A stretch of 64,000 nt of DNA, taken from positions 324,604-388,603 of the forward strand of contig CM007319.1 of assembly GCA_000333855.2 (NCBI GenBank). The letters are read 5' to 3'. Below the pieces are notes generated by a model that did not search any database, was not told the DNA's origin, and worked only from the letters and a program-made list of their open reading frames with translations. The translations under genes and the position numbers were made by a program. The DNA is from Endotrypanum monterogeii (Eukaryota > Euglenozoa > Kinetoplastea > Trypanosomatida > Trypanosomatidae). Positions 25,641 through 38,149 of this stretch are shown here, piece by piece; positions within the stretch are counted from its first letter, which is position 1, and the number at the start of each line of letters is the position of its first letter.

Positions 25641-26110
25641 ATGACCTCCCAACTCTCTGCAGTTGGACTCCATCCTGGAGGCCCTGCGGGACGAGACCTA
25701 CACGGCTGTATCACCCTCGTCCAGCACCACTAGTGGAGAGAGAGAGCGCAGATGTTCGACCGTCACGGCAACAAGAGTATAACGTTCGCGTGTTTGTTGT
25801 GTGCACTCCTCAAAAAAAAAAAAATGGAAGGAAGAGATTTGCAGCCGCATGCGATTGTGAATAAACCGAGCCTCAGTACGTCCGTGGACGTAGCAGCTAC
25901 GGCTGGACATGGTGGGTCCCCCCGCATCAGCGGTGCGTGTTGCACTGCTAAATTCTCCATTTTCGTGCGACGCGGATGTTGTTGTTGTTGTTGCGGGCCG
26001 AAAATCTCTACGCCGGGAGTTCCTCTGAGGAGAACGAGGCGGTCATCAATCAGATGGTCAAAGCGACTGTATGCAAATGAATGCCTGCCATCACTGCACC
26101 GACAGGCGAG
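25641..26110 (+). pseudogene. Possible degenerate EF-hand-type gene relic
   Basis: A GC-balanced island in simple-repeat DNA. From the ATG at 25641, frame 3 reads MTSQLSAV. Frame 1 then reads 'LQLDSILEALRDETYTAV' from 25657, and frame 3 again gives 'MFDRHGNKSI' at 25752, which resembles the start of a calcium-loop-like EF-hand in axonemal proteins such as DRC8/EFCAB2. Further on, 'SSSEENEAVINQMVKATV' (about 26017-26070) also looks coding. The frames are broken by shifts, a poly-A run and stops. The family guess is inference from one short motif, and the whole island may instead be non-coding. Confidence 0.3.
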
Positions 26111-26753
26111 AGAAGTCTTTTCCTTTGGGGGAGAAACGGAGCACTAACCTACACAATGACCGAGAGGGGAGTCGAGTGAAAGAGGCTAGCTCCATCGCTG
26201 CGAATAGAAAACAGACACGCAATGTGTACAAACAGCGCCGCCAAGATACCCCAGGATTCTTCTGTTTGTTTTGTTTGTGTTCGGTAATATCGCTCCCTCC
26301 CGATCCTTTGACTTGGGCACGTGCAGGGCGGAGAAAAGGGGACGCCAAACCAAAGAAAGCTCAGCGCCACCGAGTACAATATTTCATGCCGGATCAGCAT
26401 CGCCCTATCCTTGGTAGGACATCCTCTCCCCCCCCCCCTCCCCCTCCTGAGGACGGGCTCACATCTGCACACGCGACATAGGTAGGCGAGATCTACAGAA
26501 GACACACCACTGCCGCGACACCCATCTTCAACCATCCTCTCTCTCTCTATATCCCAACACTGCCCTTCATCTCATGTGTGCGAACATATATACTCATGCA
26601 TACACCTCCGCAGGTCTGAAGAAGCATCACCAGTATACGCACCTACCACTCGGCCTCTTTTTTTTTCGTGTCAACAACTTTTTTTCGACCTTGCCTCACC
26701 CCACCACTCCCCCCACCTCTTGATCAGTCTTCTCTTGCACGCAAACACACACA

Positions 26754-26804
26754 CACACACCTTCTCGTTGATCGTGTCTTCTTTCCTTTCGTAAAAAAAA
26801 AAAG
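26754..26804 (+). promoter_or_regulatory. Candidate trans-splice acceptor for the second CCCH gene
   Basis: A pyrimidine-rich stretch (26761-26790) is followed by a poly-A run ending in AG at 26803-26804, only 29 bases before the ATG at 26833. If correct, the 5' UTR is very short. Upstream pyrimidine runs near 26660-26720 are alternatives. Confidence 0.4.
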
Positions 26805-26832
26805 GTGGGGAAAGACATCATTACCACTGAAA

Positions 26833-27732
26833 ATGACAAACCAGTCGCACGTAACGATGTCCAGGCGCAACGGCGCTTCAGGGGAGCAGCACAAGCGCAC
26901 CTCCCACGCCGCCGGCGACGAGGAAGAGAAACATATGTTTGCTGGTCGTTACAAGACAAAGATGTGCAAGAACTACATAGAGAAAGGTGAGTGCCCGTAC
27001 GATATGCGCTGCATGTTTGCCCATGGTGAAGAGGAACTGCGCACCATGGACGACAACGTGCGCGACGGCCTCACCACAGAGGAGGCGATTAAAAATTTTC
27101 AGCGCCATCAAAACCAAGCGAAGCGCCGGGCCGCCGGTGCGGCTGGGCGTGAGCACCACAACCGCAGCCAAACTGATACCGCACGCGCCGCGCACTACCG
27201 AAACGCGTCCGAAACCGAGAAGAGCACGAACAGCAGTGAAGTCTCTCGCAAGCACCACCACGTTAACAGCACCAGTTCGCGTATGCGCAACATGCAGGAG
27301 GCCGCGCCGATTCCCCCACGTCAGCGGCAGCTTCAGAGCGTGATGACGCCGTGCTACGCACACAACCCCTACACACTTGACCTCATCCCCAGCACATCAC
27401 GACTATTTCCACTGTACCACGAGTTGGTGGAGGAAGGTTGCTGGTACGAGGAGGAGCCTGTGCACGCACAAGAGGACTACTACTTCCCCTCTTCGGATAT
27501 GATGATTCCACTTGTGCCGAGCGTGTTGACGCAACAGTACTCCCAGTACCCACACCAGCGGTCCGGAAAGCAACTCGAGATGGTTGCCTCTACCAGCAGC
27601 TACAGTGGCGAGGAGGCCATGTACATCCACAGCGATTCCTCGCCTAACTCGGTGTACTGCCCCATGGTACGCTGCACGGCTGCTGACCTTCCCAGCAGCT
27701 CCGACATCCCGACAATGGTGATGGAGCCGTAA
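26833..27732 (+). CDS. CCCH zinc-finger protein with HNPY motif, probably ZC3H11-like
   Basis: 299 residues from the ATG at 26833; an alternative start is Met9 (MSRRNG). One CCCH finger near the N-terminus, C45-x8-C54-x5-C60-x3-H64, sits in 'YKTKMCKNYIEKGECPY' then 'CMFAHGEEEL'. Residues 177-180 are HNPY, fitting the H-(D/E/N/Q)-P-Y motif by which T. brucei ZC3H11 and some other regulators bind MKT1 (family knowledge). T. brucei ZC3H11, which stabilises chaperone mRNAs by binding AUU repeats, lies from memory next to the CK1 pair on chromosome 5. The motif and synteny together suggest an orthologue. Residues before 56 of the longer open frame come from pyrimidine-tract sequence, so the 26668 start is rejected. 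The finger closely resembles that of the upstream gene, suggesting old paralogy. Confidence 0.85.
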   Translation: MTNQSHVTMSRRNGASGEQHKRTSHAAGDEEEKHMFAGRYKTKMCKNYIEKGECPYDMRCMFAHGEEELRTMDDNVRDGLTTEEAIKNFQRHQNQAKRRAAGAAGREHHNRSQTDTARAAHYRNASETEKSTNSSEVSRKHHHVNSTSSRMRNMQEAAPIPPRQRQLQSVMTPCYAHNPYTLDLIPSTSRLFPLYHELVEEGCWYEEEPVHAQEDYYFPSSDMMIPLVPSVLTQQYSQYPHQRSGKQLEMVASTSSYSGEEAMYIHSDSSPNSVYCPMVRCTAADLPSSSDIPTMVMEP

Positions 27733-29471
27733 TGGAGGGAGAGGGTTAAGACCCGCTATCGCCAGAGAAAACACAATACAGGAACCCAAATCAACAACAA
27801 AAAAAAACATCATAAAAGAGGGAAAGGATAAAACCTGTGTCTGAGTCTCATTCTATCCTGTCCATTTTTTCCATTTTTTTTTCCGGCTGCTTGTTTCTAA
27901 TAAGGGTTGATGTTTATTTTTTTCTCTCCCCCCCCCACACACACAATCTCTCTCCCCCTCTCCCCGATGTCCTTGCTTGGTAGTGGTAAGGATAGCGGTT
28001 AAGGGGCAGGAAGGGGCCCCCGTGTAGGCGTACGCGACTGTGTGTACGAATGTGTATGTTTCTGTACGTCTGCTTCCTCTACAAACACGCTTACACGAGA
28101 CATACACGGACACCCCACATACAGATGTAGACACATCAAATCACCCGTGTCCCCCTGTCAGGTGAGGGGGGAGGGGTCCACAGGGAAGAGAAGGAAGAAG
28201 CCACACAAACACAAAAAAGGAGACACCGGGGAAGGGTAAGTCGTCTGTGGTCACCTTTCCAGCACATGTGCGTATTTGTATGTGTATCCGTGACTGACTT
28301 CTCTCTATCCCTTCCCCGCACAACCTCCCCTCTTCTTCCCCCCCCCTCCTTCCCTCCCTCCCGTTCTCTTTTGTTGTTGCTCCTCGCGCGCTTTCTATTT
28401 GAGTTTGTTTGCTTTTTTTTTTTTGCTTCATCCTTCATTCATTTACGCAAGCCGCCTGTCTGCGAGTGTGTGTGTGTGTGAGTACGTTCTTCTTTCTCGT
28501 TCACACATTTCGTTGTTGCTGATTACCTTTTCTCCCTCTCCCCTTTCTCTCTCCACTTCATTTATTTGTGCGTGGAGGGGTGCCTTTCTTGTTTTTTTTG
28601 TTTTGTTTTTTGCTTCATCCATCTACGTTGTCGGGGCAGTCTCAAGGTAGATATGGGTGGCGCGTGCTTTGCTTGATCGACTCGTGAGCATCTCCTTTCG
28701 CTTTATATATTTTTTTTTGCTTTGTTTTCCCCCTTTTTCTCTTTGTTGCGCCTTTTCCTTGGGCTTTTTTTTTTTTGCTTTTCCGTGTGATGGTTGCGGT
28801 TCTACCTTCCCCAGCTGTCTCGCTTCTCCTTTTGACATACACACACGCACCGCCTCACCCTCCCTCTCTCCTCCTCTCGCCCACTATCTTCTCTGTCGAC
28901 CAGGGTGGTCAATCTCTGTGTGCGCGTGTGGCAAGGATGAGATGGATACACACAAAGTTGTGTGACCCTCACACACGCACGCGCCTTCTTTTTTTTTTTT
29001 TCATTGTTGCTCTCTACACCTCCATTCCGCTCCTCATTCGCCTTATCCTAGATAAGACCTACGCACTGGGAAAACGGGGACGAAATGACGTGGAGGCCCC
29101 ACTCAAGGGGAACACCCACGTCCCGAGTTCGGTGTGTCTGGTGGAGAGACGAAGAAAGAGGGGGATAAGCGCACACGTCTACAGACCCAGCCAGTGCCCA
29201 TACATGGTGTATATTTTTATACACGGCAGAGGCATCTGCATGGAGGGCTATGCTTATCAGCTGCTCTCACGGGCTCTTGGCGTGTAAGGCTGGTGTGGAG
29301 GAGAGAGGGAGGAGGAGGGGATGAACGAGAATTGGAGAGTTGAAGAAAAAAAAAGAAGGCGGGACGAGTTGCGGCATGTCAACCGGTGCGCTTTGTTTGT
29401 TTTTTCTTTGATGGAGGGAAATATGAGGCAAGTCGAGTCGGCAGCGAAAAGCAAAAAAAAAATGAAAAAGA

Positions 29472-29539
29472 GGAAATAACAGACACACCTTTATGTGTGT
29501 GGGGGTGCATACACACATAAAGGTGTGTCTGTTATTTCC
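29472..29539. repeat. Perfect 29-bp inverted repeat with 10-base loop
   Basis: The left arm at 29472-29500 starts GGAAATAACAGACACACC. The right arm at 29511-29539 is its exact reverse complement. The loop is GGGGGTGCAT (29501-29510). The flanking bases 29471 and 29540 no longer pair, so the arms have sharp ends. It is not a simple repeat; its RNA would form a 29-bp uninterrupted duplex on either strand. Confidence 0.95.
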
Positions 29540-30869
29540 GTGTAGTAGTGTCAGTCTAAGCGAAGCATCACAAAATCACCACCACGCGCAGAAGTATCTC
29601 TCCCTTTTCTCCGCTCTCTCTCTCCCGGTGGGCGTGAGGAAGCGCACCGGTGGGGGGGGGAAAGAAGAAGAAGAAAATATATATATATAAGGAATACAGT
29701 TCACCCGCTGCCAAAGAGAATGTAGATGAACTCTTTACAGAGGGATCGCGTCTGCTGGCATCCTTTTTTTTTTCTACTCCCCTTCCAGAGCTCTGCATGC
29801 CTTGTGTTTTCTAGTTCAACCCCATAATGGTTAATCCCCACACACACACACACACACACACACACCTCCAACCTTCTCCTAGGGTCCGCCATTCCACCAG
29901 ATGTCTTGACCCCTCTGCCCTCCTCCAACCCCCTTCGTTGTCGATACGGTTGCTTCTTTTGTTTTTCGGGCTGATCCTTTTGGGGTTTTTTTTCTCACAT
30001 TGAGTGGTGTATGTGTGTTTTTTTTTTTTGCCTGCCTCCCTGTGACACCTTCGTGGCAATCAGACACGAAGGTGCGCATGAGCACGCACGCACACCCACT
30101 CAAGCGCAATGCAAACGCATCCCATATCATTATATATATATATATACATATGTGTGTATGAGTGTACATATGGATATGGTGGGCGTGTAAGAAAATGCAG
30201 GAAAGAGAAATCGGAAGAAAAAATCTCAGCGTTTTTCTCATATTTATTACATTCGTGGGACTCTAATACCGCTGCAGAGCTGCGTGATCGAGGCCTCTTT
30301 CAAAGTAAGATTGCCTCTATTGTCTTCTCTGCTGTCTTTTTTTTTCTTTTTTCTTTTCGATTTGAAATTTGATGACAGTGAACCCGGGTGTGTGTATGTG
30401 TGTGTTTGTCTGTGTGCGTCTAGATACGAGGGACTGCGTCGACACACACACACACTTGTACACACATCTCCCTCTCCCCTTTTCCCTCTCCCTTGATCTT
30501 TTTTTTCAGTAGATGAAGACCAAATACGGCGACAGAGTACGCAGACGCATGCACACACGCATACATACATACATTCATTCTCAGAGAAACGCTAAACTAC
30601 ACATTTCTTAGTCACGCCTTCCGCACCATGTCACATAAACGTCTTTCTGATTTTGAGCTGAACTCGGTGTGTGAGTGTATGTATGTATGTATATATGTGT
30701 GTGTATGTATGTATGTATGTCTGTCTGTCACTCTCTCAGTCTGATGAAGTGAGCTTGTGTGTTTGGCTTCGCTCCTATCCTTTTCCATTCCCTCTTACCT
30801 CTTGGCATACACACCCGATATGGCCAAGTGTTTGGATGTTCCTTTGTTTTTTTACTTGCTGCTTTCATG

Positions 30870-30919
<50 letters not shown>
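30870..30919. repeat. (TA)n(TG)n composite tract
   Basis: About 13 TA units run directly into about 12 TG units. The same composite occurs at 39004-39037 and, in other proportions, at several further spacers in the window. Confidence 0.95.
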
Positions 30920-33900
30920 ATTTTTTGTTGTTCTTTGGATTCGTTGATTTCGGTAGTTAGCTCGTTCGCCCCTCTCTCTTTTATTGTTTTTATGCTCTTT
31001 TCGTTTCTGAATGGTTTCGCACGCGTGCGCAAATCCCTTCTGGTGAATGTAGCGTATGTGTGTGTGATTGTTTTTTGGTTGCTGATGCATCTGTGTCTTT
31101 CGTTCGTAGTGGTAGCTCCGCACTGGAGGGTGTTCAGAGGGCGTTGATGGATGCGATTATATAATCCCAGACGACAAAAAAAAAATATCATTTTCTGTAT
31201 ATATTTATATATATATATATATAAAGACTGAGAGTGATAGGATTCGGGGGGAGAAGAAAGAAGGAAGAAAAAAACAAGTAATGAATGAAATGATAGGATC
31301 TGACTTGAGCAGTGAGATGGTGCAGCGAAAGAAAGACTCATATCTGCTCAAACCACTGCATGTGCAGCTGTCGGGTATACTGGAAATGCAAGAACAACAT
31401 AGGAGTCTATAGTGTGTCGAGAAGAAAACGAAACAGATTCCAAGATCAAAAATCGTGAAGAGGCGCCTCTTAAATTTTTTTTCTTTCTTTTCCCACTGCT
31501 CAGAAGCGGGGTACGGTGGGGGGGGAAAAAAGGTGAAGAAAGCTTGCTTGATCCCCTTTGCTCTTTTATTTGTGTGTGTGTTCGAATATCGATGTGAATG
31601 TGTATGAGGTATCTATGCAATTGATATTGACAACGCACACTTGACAAGAGCCCAACAGCCATATTTGCCTCTCACATTCTCTCGCACCGCTGAACCTTCT
31701 TGTTGTTATCAGTCGTGCTGAGGCTCCACCTACTGTGCTGCCCGGTGATTCTTCTGCCTCTGCCCTATACACGCACGCATCATCTCCGGTTTGATTGTGA
31801 AGAGAACCTGCTCGCCTTACAACACCAATGAAACCTATCACGTGTACGCTCGACTGCCATGCACTCACAGCACAGAGCATGGCATCGTCATTGCCCTCCT
31901 CGCTTTCCTCCCCCCGCCCTCCTCTCACCTACTCTCTCTCCCTCCCCGAATCGTATTTTTGGCGTACATATGCACAACTCAAACGCATGGAACCTTCCCC
32001 TGTCGGTGTTATGAATGTGAATGCTGCTCCTTTTTTTTTTTTTGTAGTGATCGTTTCTTCTGACTTTGATACCCTTTTTGCCCTCTCAACCCCTTTCTTT
32101 TTGTTTTATGATTTCATAGTTGTTTGTTTCGCAACTTCCTCTTTCTCCCCACGCCTCCCCTCCCCCCCTTGACCCTCCCTTGACCCTCCCGCAAGCGTAT
32201 CTTTAGGTCGGCGACGATGCATGAAAGAAAAACTATATATCTTTCTCGCTTTCAAAACGCTGTGGATTAGGGTGTGTGCGAATGCAACTGTGGTGCTCGT
32301 AGAAAGCGCATCGGATTTCCCGCCTTTCTTTCTTCACCTTTTCACGACAGCACTCACTCCCTATATTTTCCTTTCCCTTATAATGAGCCTTCCCTTCTCA
32401 TTTCCCCATTCTGTGCACAGCCCAGCTACTGACACCCACACACACACGTGTGTGCAGGTCTGATAGCGGCCACTGCTCGTGGATGTCAATGTGGAGCCCT
32501 CTCTCTGTCAAGCCACCACCGTTTTTTTTTTTTTTGCTGTTGTTGGTTGCTGCATGAGTCACGATCCGATATTTATCACCCATTTGGCACCCGCTTTTTT
32601 TTTTTTTTGACTCCTCCGCGAATATTCTTCATCCAAAACGTTTACATATATATACACGTATATATATAGAGAGAGAGAGAGAGACTCTTTCGCTGAGTCG
32701 CCGAGAAAGAAATGGCAGGGTCGGAAAAGAAAGAAAAAAGTTGGATTGCTGCTATGGCTCTTTGCGGCCCCCTACGGCTTCCGTTTTCCTTGGGAAGAAG
32801 TTCAGACTATCCTTTCTTGAGCGCACCTGCTCAAGTAAAGAATGGAAAATTTGCAATAAAGACTCGATGCAACACAAGCGCATCTTTCTTTCACTGCCGT
32901 GTCTCCCTCCCTTTTTCACAGCCCCCAGGAGCCCTCCTCCCCCTCCAAAAACAAAAATTGTCGGCAGTGGCGGAAAAAAATATGAATGCAACTCACACTT
33001 ATGTTTCTTATTCTTCCCCCACAAACACACCGTCCTATATTTATCGATGGTGACTGGAGGAGAGGGAAGGTAAGGTCACCCCGGTAGGTATGCGCGGACT
33101 ATTGTGGACCGCCTGTGTGCGAGAGTGACTGGAAAGAAGAGGTAGTGAAAAGGGGAGAAACGTGATGGTGAGGGGTGTGCAAATCATTTCGGGACCGGCA
33201 CGGGAGCGGGGGAGAAAAATGCAAGCGCCCATGAGAATGAGGAAGGGGGAAGTAAGAAACCCTACATAAACCGATTAACGAAAAAAAAAAAGGAGGGGAC
33301 ATACCGCTCCGTCTCATTCGGAGAAGATGGGTGGGTACCAAGGATCTAAGCCTTCTTAATCCTCAAGATAGCTACTGCTTCCGCCTCTGCGTCCCATCTT
33401 TGGTGAGTGCTCCCTCCTCGCCCTGACATTCACCTCCAAGCAAAAAGGAATGCGCTCGAATAGAATGTTTACGTCTTCATTCAACGAATTTCTCCGCGCG
33501 TCAGCTCGTTTTTTTTTTTTTGTTGTTGTTGTTGTTGCTCTAGTTTTTTTTTTTTCCCTCACCTTTGTTCTTTGTTTCGTGCTGCGTAGGTCGTCGTCTT
33601 CCCGTCGCAACCTACTACACAGTATCGTGCCGTACTCCAGAGAAGATTTTTTTTTTCTCTGTGTTTATGCATATGGGGATGGAGGTGAGGTGTTTGGTTT
33701 TTTTTTTCCTCAAAACGGAGGTGCTGAGTTGGAAGGACGTATATTCGATGTGCAGTCACGCACCCACGCGCCATATCAACAGACGTGTACCCCAGCGCGA
33801 AACATCTTTATATGGACGGAGAGAAAGCAGAAAATATATGGATATATAGATGAGCGGCAAGAAAATCAAGTGTAAGAAAACGATTGTGTTCATGCCCCTG

Positions 33901-35091
33901 TCCCAGGGATCGGTTGAGCTCTACCCCTCACTCACCTCTCCTCAATCCCCAGCGAAGAAATGTGCGTTAGTCCCCAGCGGGGAGGAGAAAGGGGGAGCGT
34001 GACGGTGCGAACCAGCGGCAGGTACGCCCTCGAAAGCGATCGGACCTCTTCATCCGACCAAGGTATCGTCCCTAAACTCGAGCTGTCTGCGCCTCTCCTC
34101 CCCTTTTTCACAAGCTTTCCCTGCACATGCCCTCCCCCCGTCCCTCTGATGCCCTCCCCGTTTGTTACTCCACATGGAAAGGTCTCCTCCGTCATCAAAA
34201 CTGGAACATAAAGAAGTGTAGATCAACGAGGAACATCCACAAGTAAATGAAGGGGACAAGGGAGCGGGCGGGACTCATTGAGAAAGGGAAAACAACACTG
34301 GGGCGAAGATACGCATTCCATATATATAAATATTATCATTTATTTATTTGTGTATGTGCTTTTCTCTTCACCTTCTAAATTCATACTTTCTTTACTGTAT
34401 TGTTTGCTTTTCTGTTTGATCTCTTTGCTTTTTTTTCCCCTTCTCCATTGTTGCCAGCCTCCCTCTTGCTTTTGTTCCGCCACACACCTCGTCCGGTTTC
34501 TATTTCTTTTCTTCGGTTGAAAATATATTGGTTTCTTGTTGCTGATGATACGGGCACGTTCTGTCACCCTGAGACCGCCTCGCGCCCAGCACCCGCACTC
34601 CACACACTTGTGTCTTCCTTTTCTGGTTGGCAATCTCCGTGTGACTTTCGTTGCCATTTTTTCCAAGAGAGAAACGCCTAACAAAAAAAGAGATATGAGC
34701 AGCCCCCCTCCCCTCCCCCCCCCCCCTCTTGGGTACGCCCACAACACACACATATGACAACGATGCTATGTCTTGTCCCTTTTTGCTGTATTAAGGTCTT
34801 CATCACTGTCGAGTTTTTTTTTTTTATCTTGTTCTCTCGCTCTCCCCTGTTCATCTCTTTTCGTTCCTATATTCGCTGCCGTTCTTGCGTGTGTGTTCAT
34901 GTGCATGGAAGGGGACATGGTCTCCTCATTCCCATTTCCTGTATAGCGTTCATCTTTTGGAATTTGTTTTTATTTTCTCTGTGGCTGGTGAGTGCTTTAC
35001 TTTTCAGGTGCATCCTCCCTCTCTTCCTTTCCCACCCCCAATCCGTACCGCCAAAACTATTGGGCTCGATCTCTCCTCCTCGTTACACTGT

Positions 35092-35117
35092 TATATATAT
35101 ATATATATATATATATA
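35092..35117. repeat. (TA)n dinucleotide tract
   Basis: About 13 TA units, followed by AT-rich TTAT repeats. Confidence 0.9.
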
Positions 35118-37092
35118 ATTATTTGTTTATTTATTTAATGTATTCTTGATTTTCGTCAACTTGATCTCCACACAATTGTTCTATTTTGTTTCGTCGAATT
35201 ATTTCTACACGCCTGTATTACGATATCTCACGTCCTACTAGATTTTTTTTTCATGTATCCTCCCACACCACATTCCCCGCATCACCAACGTCTACCTTGC
35301 TCTCTCGTTCTCTCGTGTGTGCAAAGAATTTGCTCATACTCCCGACCTTCCCTCTCCTCCCGCAGCCACTGCTCTGGCACCTGTGCCCGCCCCCTCTTCA
35401 TTTGTTTGTATTTGAGGGGCGCAGCGCTTGTGATCCGCCATCTTCAGCACACCCAGCCACACACACACACAAACATACATTTATGAAACGAGAAGAAACC
35501 CTTCACAAGGAGAGAAAGAAAAACTGAAGTGTGTTTTCGTTCTGTGTGGCGGGGAGCGGTCTGCTTTAGCGAGGCATTGTACAGGTTGCTTGACGCACAT
35601 GCCCGAGAAGGCTCTGGGAGCGAATAAAAATGTCTCCTGCGCCAGAAATTGCTTCAGTGCTCACCCTCCTCTATCGCCTGTCCTCGCGAAACCCTCACCC
35701 TCCTGCAACTCGTTCTTTTTCTATTGATAACTGGTTTTATTTGTATTTTTTTTTCTATCTTGGTGGGAGCTGTCGACGGGGGTGAGGTACTGTTGAGTGT
35801 GGTACAATCCTCTCAACTAGAGAAACGAAAAAAAAAAGGCATTCAAGCAAGAGACCCAGAGACATGAACCGGCGATGTGAGAAGGGGGAAACGTTCCCCT
35901 GCACACGCATATACGCATTCCAGAAACCGACTCGAAAAGGGGCAAAGCGAGATGACCTCGCCCACGGCCGAGGTGACACACATTATCTAGTGAAACTATA
36001 GGCGGAGGGAAGGAAGAGAAAGGGGGTGTAGGCCATTCAAAACAAGAAACGTTGGAGCTCATCAGATAATATTGTGTGTATGTGTCTACGTGTGTGTGTG
36101 GGGGGGGGGGATGCATGTTAACCCACGCATGACTGCGGGTGACTACAATGCTCCGGGCTCTGATCTTTCCCTCCTCCAATCGCATGGGTTCATGCCTTCG
36201 TCATTGCTGCCATCGCGTCCCCTTCCTTTCCCCCTCGATAAAGTGTTTCTTGTGTTTTCTCCTTCCTCTTTACCGCTGGAGGTTCTGACCTATCGATATA
36301 GCTTCGCCCGTCGTTTTTTTTTTTTTATATTGCCTTTTTTCTACAGCAATGCATTTCTTCATCCTTTTCCCCCTTCACCCCTGGACCTTGCGTCGTGTTC
36401 TGCGGTGCTGCAAACGTACCTGAAGATAGTTGCACACATGTATCAAACAAAAAATTCTTTCCCATTATAATTTATTATTACTATTATCATTTCAGAGAAA
36501 GGGGAGTAACGTATCTCGAGACTAAAACGTGAAACATATGCGATACAGCCTTCTGTAAATTCATTTCTTTTTCTGTGTTTGTTTTTGTAGCGTTGCGCGT
36601 GTGTATGTGAATTTATTTCCATCATGTTTTTTTTTTTCTCTGCACACACACACACACAGACACAGACACCCTTTTCTCATGTATTGAGTGACACTCTGTG
36701 TCTGCGTCAAGTATGCCGGGCGTGTGTGGAGTGTGAAGCGCAACCCCATCGCCCCTCCGCTTGCCATTCATTTCCGATGGCCTCCGTGATCATATAGATG
36801 GGTGTACATGTGTTTACACGACGAAAATCATTTGTACTTTTTGTTTTCTCTTTTATCACCGTCTTTTTGTGCTCGGAGAAAGCGCAAGCGCACATGAACT
36901 CGTCATCGCACTCACAGCAACCTCACGCACACCTCCTCCCTCCACCCCTGCCACTGCATTGACTGTGCTTCTGTAGCGAATATACGAGTCCCACGGAGAA
37001 AGAGGGAAACGGAAAAAAGGGGGAGGCAATCAAAAGAAGATTTTTTTAGTCACTCAAGAATTGCTGCAAAACCATTCACCATTCGAGAGGAA

Positions 37093-37119
<27 letters not shown>
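37093..37119. repeat. (TA)n dinucleotide tract
   Basis: About 13 TA units, followed by further AT-only sequence to about 37137. Confidence 0.9.
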
Positions 37120-37124
<5 letters not shown>

Positions 37125-38149
37125 TATATATTTTTTATGTCTCTGGGTGTGCGCACGGGCCTATATCAAACCTGAAATGAAACGGGGAGAAAGGAAATAC
37201 GCTCTCTGAGAGCGGCTACGCGCTCTCTCTCATTAGTGATGCAGTGACAGACGTGCATCTTTCGGGGAAGGTCACACTGTAGGTCGTACCTACAGCACCC
37301 AACAACGTGAATGCACCTTACCTTCCTCCACCTAATTATTCCTCATATCACGCACCATCTCCCCTCCCCCCTCGACCCCACTGGACTCTCGCGCATTGTT
37401 CTGGGAGGCCTCGCTAATTACACAAACACACATATATACACCTCGATGATGACTTGTCTCTACAAGCCCATCTACACGTCTGTCGATCACCACATTCTCT
37501 GCCGCGCCTAGGAGAGGGGCGTGCTCATATTCCTTCCCCTCCCTCTCCTGCGTCAGAAAATGATTCGAAGATCTGCATGTATGTGACTGTGCGTGAGGCT
37601 TACTGCACCGAAACCATCAAACAAGTTTCTCGGGCTGAACCGCTATATTCCTGGGATGAGGCTGTCACAGACCAACAGAGAGAAGCTGCCGGATCCCAAC
37701 ATCGATATCCTGTATCCATAGTCCCTTGAGGGGGAGGGGGAAGATGTTTCTCTCAGCTCTGATAAACCGCAGGTATTGAGGTGGGTTGCGTCTTCCTTTG
37801 GGCATGATGACAGATTCGGGGGGGGGGGCAAGTGTGTGTGTGTGTCTCTCTCCCCCATTCTCATTGCAAGCACCAGACAGTGGGCACCTCACTGTCTTCG
37901 GCAACGTGCCCCGAAGGAAAAAAAACAATTTAATCATCTACAGGGACGGAATGGGGAGGATAATCTCTCTCAGGACACCTGAAGAGGGTAGACGTTGTTG
38001 AAAGAAATTTATACCACTTTTGACCAAACGGGTGCATCGACTCCTGCCGATGATCGACCACACTCATCAGCAGCGAGGGGGAAAAAGAGCCTGCGAATAC
38101 CGTAGGGCTGTCATGAACCCGGCTCTGTCTCTTTCCACTCGCACATGGT

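Larger units (their letters stand above)
18652..26832. other. 8.2 kb spacer with assembly gap, AT repeats and a possible gene relic
   Basis: No intact gene is supported. Components are a trinucleotide GTC tract near 18847-18867, the AT-rich repeat and N gap at 19361-19778, several (TA)n and (TG)n tracts, poly-T runs, and more GC-balanced islands near 19950-20220 and 25600-26500. The island at 19954-20095 has a short protein-like frame (DKIISDCESDRCKEYWAELY) with no family I can name. Confidence 0.55.

Noticed and set aside
31300..31900. Balanced-composition island considered as a SIDER retroposon or a gene
   Set aside because: I could not recognise the SIDER signature or any protein motif by eye, and a profile search is needed. 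The same applies to the islands near 33050-34250, 35560-36250 and 41340-41720.
37277..37295. A perfect 8-bp hairpin with three-base loop (CTGTAGGT)
   Set aside because: A hairpin this short is expected about once by chance in a window of this size.
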